DNA of 64,000 bases from an uncultured Clostridia bacterium (GTDB taxonomy: Bacteria > Bacillota > Clostridia > RUG12999): the NCBI GenBank assembly GCA_934792465.1, contig CAKVOK010000016.1, positions 1-64,000 on the forward strand, given 5' to 3'. A program made the translations under genes and the position numbers. Positions 60,123 to 64,000 of the stretch are shown in pieces. Positions within the stretch are counted from its first letter, which is position 1; the number at the start of each line of letters is the position of its first letter. The notes beneath the pieces are model-generated. The model had not been told where the DNA came from. It made no database searches and saw nothing but the letters and a program-made list of their open reading frames with translations.

Positions 60123-62171
60123 ATGGCAACATCAAAAAAGATACAATCTATAGAACCTAATATTGCTGATATAGCAAATGGTTGGCTTAAATCTTATAAA
60201 TTGGATTATAAATTGGAACAAGAATCACTAAATGCTGAGATTGACCAGGCACTTAATGACTACTATTCAAAAAACGGCGGCGTTGGTGGCAACAGACCGG
60301 ATGCAAAGCTTTTGTTAAAAGATAAGAATATGACAGCATATCCTATATTAATTGAGTATAAAGGGTATAAAGATAAGCTCGTAAAACTTGACAGCGATGG
60401 GAAAATCGTAAATAAAACCAAAAACAAACCCGATTTTAAAAATATAAATTCTTATGCTGTAAATGGCGCTGTTCATTACGCAAATGCTCTTTTACATTAC
60501 ACTAGCTATACTGATATAATCGCGATCGGTATGACAGGGTTTAAAAATGATGTTGGCAATATAGAATATAATATTGGCGTCTACTATGTGTCCAAGAGTA
60601 ATTTTGGTATTGGTCAAAAAATTGATGATTACACTGATTTTTCATTTCTTAAAAAAGAGAACTTTGATGAATTTATTGAAAAAGTTAAAAATCTGCAATT
60701 AACGCAAGAAGAAATTGAAAAATTAAAGGAACAGCGTGAACAGGAAATAAATGCGAGTCTTGTCAAGCTCAATAATGATATTTATCAAAACGAAAAGGGA
60801 CTTGGCGAAAGCGACAGGGTTTATCTTGTTGCTGCTTCTATAATTGCAACACTCGGTGTGCGGGGAAAAGTAGCGGCACTTGAAAAATCTGAGCTCAAAT
60901 CTTCATCAGAAGATGGCAACCGCGATGGCGATATAATTTTACGCAAGATAAAAGCTTTTTTAAACGAAAAGAATCTTCCGCAAGAAAAAAGAGAATTGAT
61001 TGTAAGAACACTTCAAAACACACTGACAACAGATAATATTAATAAAGTTGAAAATGGCGAAAGTCAACTTAAACGTGTGTTTACAAAAATAGTGGATGAT
61101 TTGGGTATCTACTACAAAATCGGGCTCACGACTGACTTCACCGGAAAGTTGTTTAATGAAATGTATAGTTGGCTTGGATTTTCGCAAGATAAGCTTAACG
61201 ACGTAGTGCTAACACCCTCTTATGTCGCTACTTTGCTTGTAAAACTTGCAAGAGTCAATAAAGATTCTTATGTATGGGACTTTGCAACAGGATCGGCCGG
61301 GTTGCTTGTTGCCGCAATGAACGAAATGCTGATAGATGCTAAAGATAAGATAAAATCACCTGAGGAATTGATAATAAAGTCTGCCGAAATAAAAGCAAAC
61401 CAACTTTTAGGACTCGAAATTCTATCGAGCGTTTATATGTTGGCTATTTTAAATATGATTTTAATGGGAGACGGAAGCTCAAACATTCTGAACAAAGACT
61501 CACTTACCGATTTTAATGGAAATTATGGTTTTGGGAAAACCAACGAGAAATTCCCGGCCGATGCATTCGTGCTAAACCCTCCGTATTCCGCACCGGGAAA
61601 CGGTATGATATTTGTTGAAAAAGCACTTTCGATGATGAGTAATGGTTATGCCGCAATTATTATTCAAAATTCTGCAGGAAGCGGAAAAGCTACTGAATAT
61701 AATAAAAAGATACTAAAGCACAGTACGCTTTTGGCAAGCATTAAAATGCCGATAGACTTGTTTATCGGGAAATCAAGCGTACAGACTAATGTATATGTTT
61801 TTCGTGTGGGTGAAGCACATCAAAAAGATGATGTTGTAAAGTTTATTGATTTTTCGAATGATGGCTATACTCGTTCTAACCGTAAAAAAGCAAGCAAAAA
61901 TCTGTTTGATACAGATAGAGCAAAAGAACGTTATCAAGAGGTTGTGGATTTGGTTCGTTTCGGTAAATCCAAACTGAATATTTTTACCAAGAAAGAATAT
62001 TATGAGGGAACAATAGATCCCGAAAACGGCGCAGACTGGAATCAATCTGCTCCTATTGATACAAAACCCACTTTAGAAGATTTCAAGAAAACCGTGAGTG
62101 ATTATCTTGCATGGGAGGTTTCAAACCTACTGAAAAATCAAAAAACGGAGGACGAACGCCTGGGAAAATAA
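60123..62171 (+). CDS. Fused nuclease / N6-adenine DNA methyltransferase (BcgI-like RM subunit)
   Basis: A 682-residue two-function protein. The N-terminal region has a PD-(D/E)xK-type signature: D60 in NRPDAKLL and E78-x-K80 in PILIEYKGY. A helical middle part follows, then a gamma-class adenine methyltransferase with SAM motif DFATGSAGLL (about 385-394) and catalytic NPPY in VLNPPYSAPGNGM (about 483-486). This order and length fit the A subunit of type IIB enzymes such as BcgI or single-chain type I/IIG enzymes better than HsdM, which lacks a nuclease. GGAGG precedes the ATG. The specificity gene overlaps its end by 61 bases. The exact type is inferred. Confidence 0.85.
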   Translation: MATSKKIQSIEPNIADIANGWLKSYKLDYKLEQESLNAEIDQALNDYYSKNGGVGGNRPDAKLLLKDKNMTAYPILIEYKGYKDKLVKLDSDGKIVNKTKNKPDFKNINSYAVNGAVHYANALLHYTSYTDIIAIGMTGFKNDVGNIEYNIGVYYVSKSNFGIGQKIDDYTDFSFLKKENFDEFIEKVKNLQLTQEEIEKLKEQREQEINASLVKLNNDIYQNEKGLGESDRVYLVAASIIATLGVRGKVAALEKSELKSSSEDGNRDGDIILRKIKAFLNEKNLPQEKRELIVRTLQNTLTTDNINKVENGESQLKRVFTKIVDDLGIYYKIGLTTDFTGKLFNEMYSWLGFSQDKLNDVVLTPSYVATLLVKLARVNKDSYVWDFATGSAGLLVAAMNEMLIDAKDKIKSPEELIIKSAEIKANQLLGLEILSSVYMLAILNMILMGDGSSNILNKDSLTDFNGNYGFGKTNEKFPADAFVLNPPYSAPGNGMIFVEKALSMMSNGYAAIIIQNSAGSGKATEYNKKILKHSTLLASIKMPIDLFIGKSSVQTNVYVFRVGEAHQKDDVVKFIDFSNDGYTRSNRKKASKNLFDTDRAKERYQEVVDLVRFGKSKLNIFTKKEYYEGTIDPENGADWNQSAPIDTKPTLEDFKKTVSDYLAWEVSNLLKNQKTEDERLGK

Positions 62172-63319
62172 ATGCCTCACTCAATGAAAAACTTAAAAAT
62201 GTTGAGTGGGGCGAATATAGATTAGGTGATTTGTTTGAGATAAATCCAACAAGGTATTATAGACTTTCAAACGAGGAAATACTATCGGAAAATGGTAAGA
62301 CTCCCTTAGTATCGAATATGTCTGTAAATAATGGAGTTATGGGTTTTTCAGAGCTTAAAGCATTGAACAAAGGAAATACAATATCATGTTCCGATACAAC
62401 GCTTGGAGCAGATACAATGTATTATCAAAAACTGGATTATATAGGGTATCAACATATACAAGCTCTTGTTCCTAAGTTTAATCCGTTCAATAAAGCTATT
62501 GCAAGTTTTATAATATCCTCAGCAAGAATGGCGACATCAAATAGTCAGTATGATTATGGACATAAATTTAATCGTGCAGCTATGAAAGCAACAAAAATTT
62601 ATTTGCCAATAAAAAACAACAAAATCGACTTTGATTTTATGGAGTCCTTTATAGCGGAGCTGGAAGCGGAGCGTATAGCGGAGCTATCCGCTTACCTAAC
62701 GGTAAGCGGATTGGATAATTATGAATTATCCAAAGAAGAAGAAAAAGCGATAAATGATTTTAAAACTTTAAGTTGGAATGTATATAATCTCGAAACTTTA
62801 TTTGGGAAGTCAACAAGAGGCAAGCGATTAAAAAGCTTTGATAGAATTGCCGGAACATTGCCGTTTGTTACTGCCGGAGAAGCGAATGAAGGAATTTCAG
62901 CTTATATATCAAATGATGTTCAAGTCTTCTCCGAAAACACAACGACAATAGATATGTTCGGTTCAGCAAAATATCGCAATTATAAATATGGTGCCGATGA
63001 TCATGTTGCAGTAGTACATACTGAAAATGTACCGATGAAGGCTTCTGTTTTTATTACATCTGCTATCCATAAAGCGGCACATACAGGAAAATTTGATTAT
63101 GGTCATAATTTTTATGCTAAGGATGCGGATGAATTGAATATTATGCTTCCGACCAAAAACGGTAAGCCCGATTATGACTCTATGGAAATACTTATATCGG
63201 CAATACAGAAATTAGTTATAAAAGATGTTGTTTTATATGCTGACAGAAAAATTAAGGCAACGAAAGATGTTATTGATTCGCATGATATTCTATTAAGCCG
63301 GAATACAGCTCAAATCTAA
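62111..63319 (+). CDS. hsdS: Restriction-modification specificity (S) subunit with two TRDs
   Basis: A 402-residue DNA-recognition subunit. TRD1 (about 30-180) opens with EWGEYRLGDLF and TRD2 (about 225-375) with WNVYNLETLFGKS, the paired entry motifs of half-subunits; each ends in a YGHxF segment (YDYGHKFNRAAM, FDYGHNFYAKDA) and a conserved helix. The central helix contains the repeat IAELEAERIAEL, encoded by three GCGGAGC units. A perfect 11-bp hairpin (62686-62696 with 62701-62711) follows in the linker. The start ATG lies inside the methyltransferase gene and has no ribosome binding site, so translation is probably coupled; no better start is in frame. The two TRDs differ, so a bipartite asymmetric target is expected. 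Confidence 0.85.
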   Translation: MGGFKPTEKSKNGGRTPGKINASLNEKLKNVEWGEYRLGDLFEINPTRYYRLSNEEILSENGKTPLVSNMSVNNGVMGFSELKALNKGNTISCSDTTLGADTMYYQKLDYIGYQHIQALVPKFNPFNKAIASFIISSARMATSNSQYDYGHKFNRAAMKATKIYLPIKNNKIDFDFMESFIAELEAERIAELSAYLTVSGLDNYELSKEEEKAINDFKTLSWNVYNLETLFGKSTRGKRLKSFDRIAGTLPFVTAGEANEGISAYISNDVQVFSENTTTIDMFGSAKYRNYKYGADDHVAVVHTENVPMKASVFITSAIHKAAHTGKFDYGHNFYAKDADELNIMLPTKNGKPDYDSMEILISAIQKLVIKDVVLYADRKIKATKDVIDSHDILLSRNTAQI

Positions 63320-63422
63320 ATTGATGAAGAGTTTATCGTAAAATTTAGCTTTTGGTTGTGAAGTAAAAAGACTGATGTCTTTTAAAATTTTTTGGCGATA
63401 GATAGCACCGATTAAAGAGCTT

Positions 63423-63782
63423 TTGGACGAAAAAAGAAAGAACATTTATGAGTGCAAAAAACTTTTCAAAAGCGGTTATTGCAGTAAATACTCGGATTAT
63501 GTATGCGTGAATGAAATCGGGGAGTTGATACGACCGAGAACACTTTCTGATAATTTTAAGAGAATTATCAAGAAAAACAATATCCGAAATTTAAGGCTTT
63601 ACGATTGCAGACACACGGCAGCAAGTATAATGCTGAAAAACGGTGTAAGTATGAAACAAATTCAAATGATACTCGGTCACAGCGATTATGCAACAACGGC
63701 AAATATTTATTCTCATCTTGATTATGCGGATAAGGTTTCAGCAACAAAAGAGATGAAGAATATACTGTACGGTAACGAATAA
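63423..63782 (+). pseudogene. Tyrosine integrase C-terminal fragment
   Basis: About 119 residues matching the catalytic end of an ICE-type tyrosine recombinase, which is normally near 380 residues. Present are R63 in LYDCRHTAAS, the second histidine in ILGHSDYATT (H86) and the nucleophilic tyrosine in ANIYSHLDY (Y96). The N-terminal arm- and core-binding domains and the first catalytic arginine are missing, the frame opens only with a TTG without a ribosome binding site, and Y60 replaces the usual HxxR histidine. It is therefore a 5'-deleted remnant just downstream of the specificity gene and beside a tRNA fragment. Confidence 0.82.
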
Positions 63783-63824
63783 TAGAGAGGTTTAAGGCAA
63801 AATTGGGCAAAAAACACAAAGTAA

Positions 63825-63856
63825 ATGCGGGTTCGCAAAAGTAAGCAAACCCGCAT
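63825..63856. terminator. Hairpin between the integrase fragment and the tRNA fragment
   Basis: ATGCGGGTT (63825-63833) pairs exactly with AACCCGCAT (63848-63856). It could end the integrase transcript or the tRNA transcript from the other side; no clear T-run follows. Confidence 0.6.
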
Positions 63857-63859
63857 AAT

Positions 63860-63917
63860 TGGCGGACAGGGTGGGATTCGAACCCACGAGCCGCTTGCGC
63901 GACTACCTGATTTCGAG
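63860..63917 (-). tRNA. 3' half of a tRNA-Ser(CGA) gene (attachment-site footprint)
   Basis: Minus strand, from the anticodon loop CTCGAAA (anticodon CGA) through TCAGG of the anticodon stem, the long variable arm GTCGCGCAAGCGGC, the T arm GTGGGTTCGAATCCCAC, the acceptor strand CCTGTCC, a G discriminator and an encoded CCA. The D arm, acceptor 5' strand and the 5' side of the anticodon stem are absent: the sequence beyond 63917 (GGGCGTTAAACGC...) does not complete the stem. It is a duplicated tRNA 3' end as left by tRNA-targeting integrative elements, not a working tRNA. Confidence 0.8.
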
Positions 63918-64000
63918 GGGCGTTAAACGCAAAAAAACGCTTATATTGCTTTATATCTTTTTATAAAACATCTCTTAAAACCGTGTAAAATAGGCGGTTT

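Noticed and set aside
63423..63782. Idea that the recombinase fragment is an active hsdS shuffling enzyme
   Set aside because: Its N-terminal domains and first catalytic arginine are missing, so it cannot act alone; its sequence fits ICE integrases.
1..64000. CRISPR arrays, rRNA genes and complete tRNA genes
   Set aside because: No regularly spaced direct repeats, no rRNA signatures, and only one incomplete tRNA were seen on either strand.

Overview
The window is a chromosomal segment of a low-to-moderate GC, endospore-lineage member of the Clostridia (Firmicutes). This rests on gene content and order: yceD-rpmF, tig-clpP-clpX, efp-pepP, obgE-yhbY-nadD-yqeK-LCP-rsfS-leuS, the sporulation sigma factor SigG, a Spo0A homologue, a SpoVB-like flippase, a CD1247-type protein and strong AGGAGG ribosome binding sites. 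No rRNA operon, complete tRNA, CRISPR array or recognisable riboswitch was seen. The genus cannot be named from the sequence alone.

Layout. 1-9.9 kb (+ strand): yceD-rpmF, a DUF512 radical-SAM protein, der, plsY, murJ, an O-antigen-ligase-like membrane protein, a GT4 glycosyltransferase and two DUF4330 proteins, i.e. ribosome biogenesis followed by lipid and envelope polymer genes. 10-13.4 kb (+): trigger factor, ClpP and ClpX. 13.4-19.2 kb (-): a ribokinase fused to an AraC-type DNA-binding domain, an S-layer-homology protein, a D,D-carboxypeptidase and Rho. 19.3-20.7 kb (+): a SpoVB-like flippase. 20.7-23.0 kb (-): rnc, an Elp3-like radical SAM gene and engB. 23.1-31.3 kb (-): one aromatic amino acid operon (pheA, aroB, aroC, an aroE-aroK fusion, aroQ, aroA, tyrA, aroG) covering all seven shikimate steps plus the prephenate branches. 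31.3-38.8 kb (-): a MATE transporter, CD1247-like protein, EF-P, Xaa-Pro peptidase, a membrane protein, MtaB and an LCP protein, with a + strand histidine-less HPr-like gene between the last two. 39-43.2 kb (+): guaB of the Tritrichomonas-like type, a PPi-type phosphofructokinase, and an ECF sigma/RsiV-like pair. 43.3-51.2 kb (-): a LysR remnant, comEA, and leuS through obgE. Then sigG (+), a hexuronate operon uxaC-uxuA-SDR (-), and a spo0A-like gene (+).

From about 56.65 kb to the right end the DNA is AT-richer and looks acquired. It begins exactly at the 3' end of spo0A with a C-terminally broken beta-CASP metallo-beta-lactamase gene, followed by a mobilisation gene (mobC-like) without its relaxase. 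Next comes a three-gene, tightly packed operon of an AAA ATPase with a nuclease-like C-terminus, a fused nuclease-methyltransferase and a two-TRD specificity subunit. After it lie a 3' fragment of a tyrosine integrase and the 3' half of a tRNA-Ser(CGA), the footprint of a site-specific integration event.

The most unusual items are the ATPase-coupled BcgI-like restriction-modification operon, the Spo0A homologue with glycine at the phosphoacceptor position, the ribokinase-AraC fusion, the HPr-like protein without any histidine, and an intrinsic terminator for engB located inside the convergent spoVB-like coding sequence.
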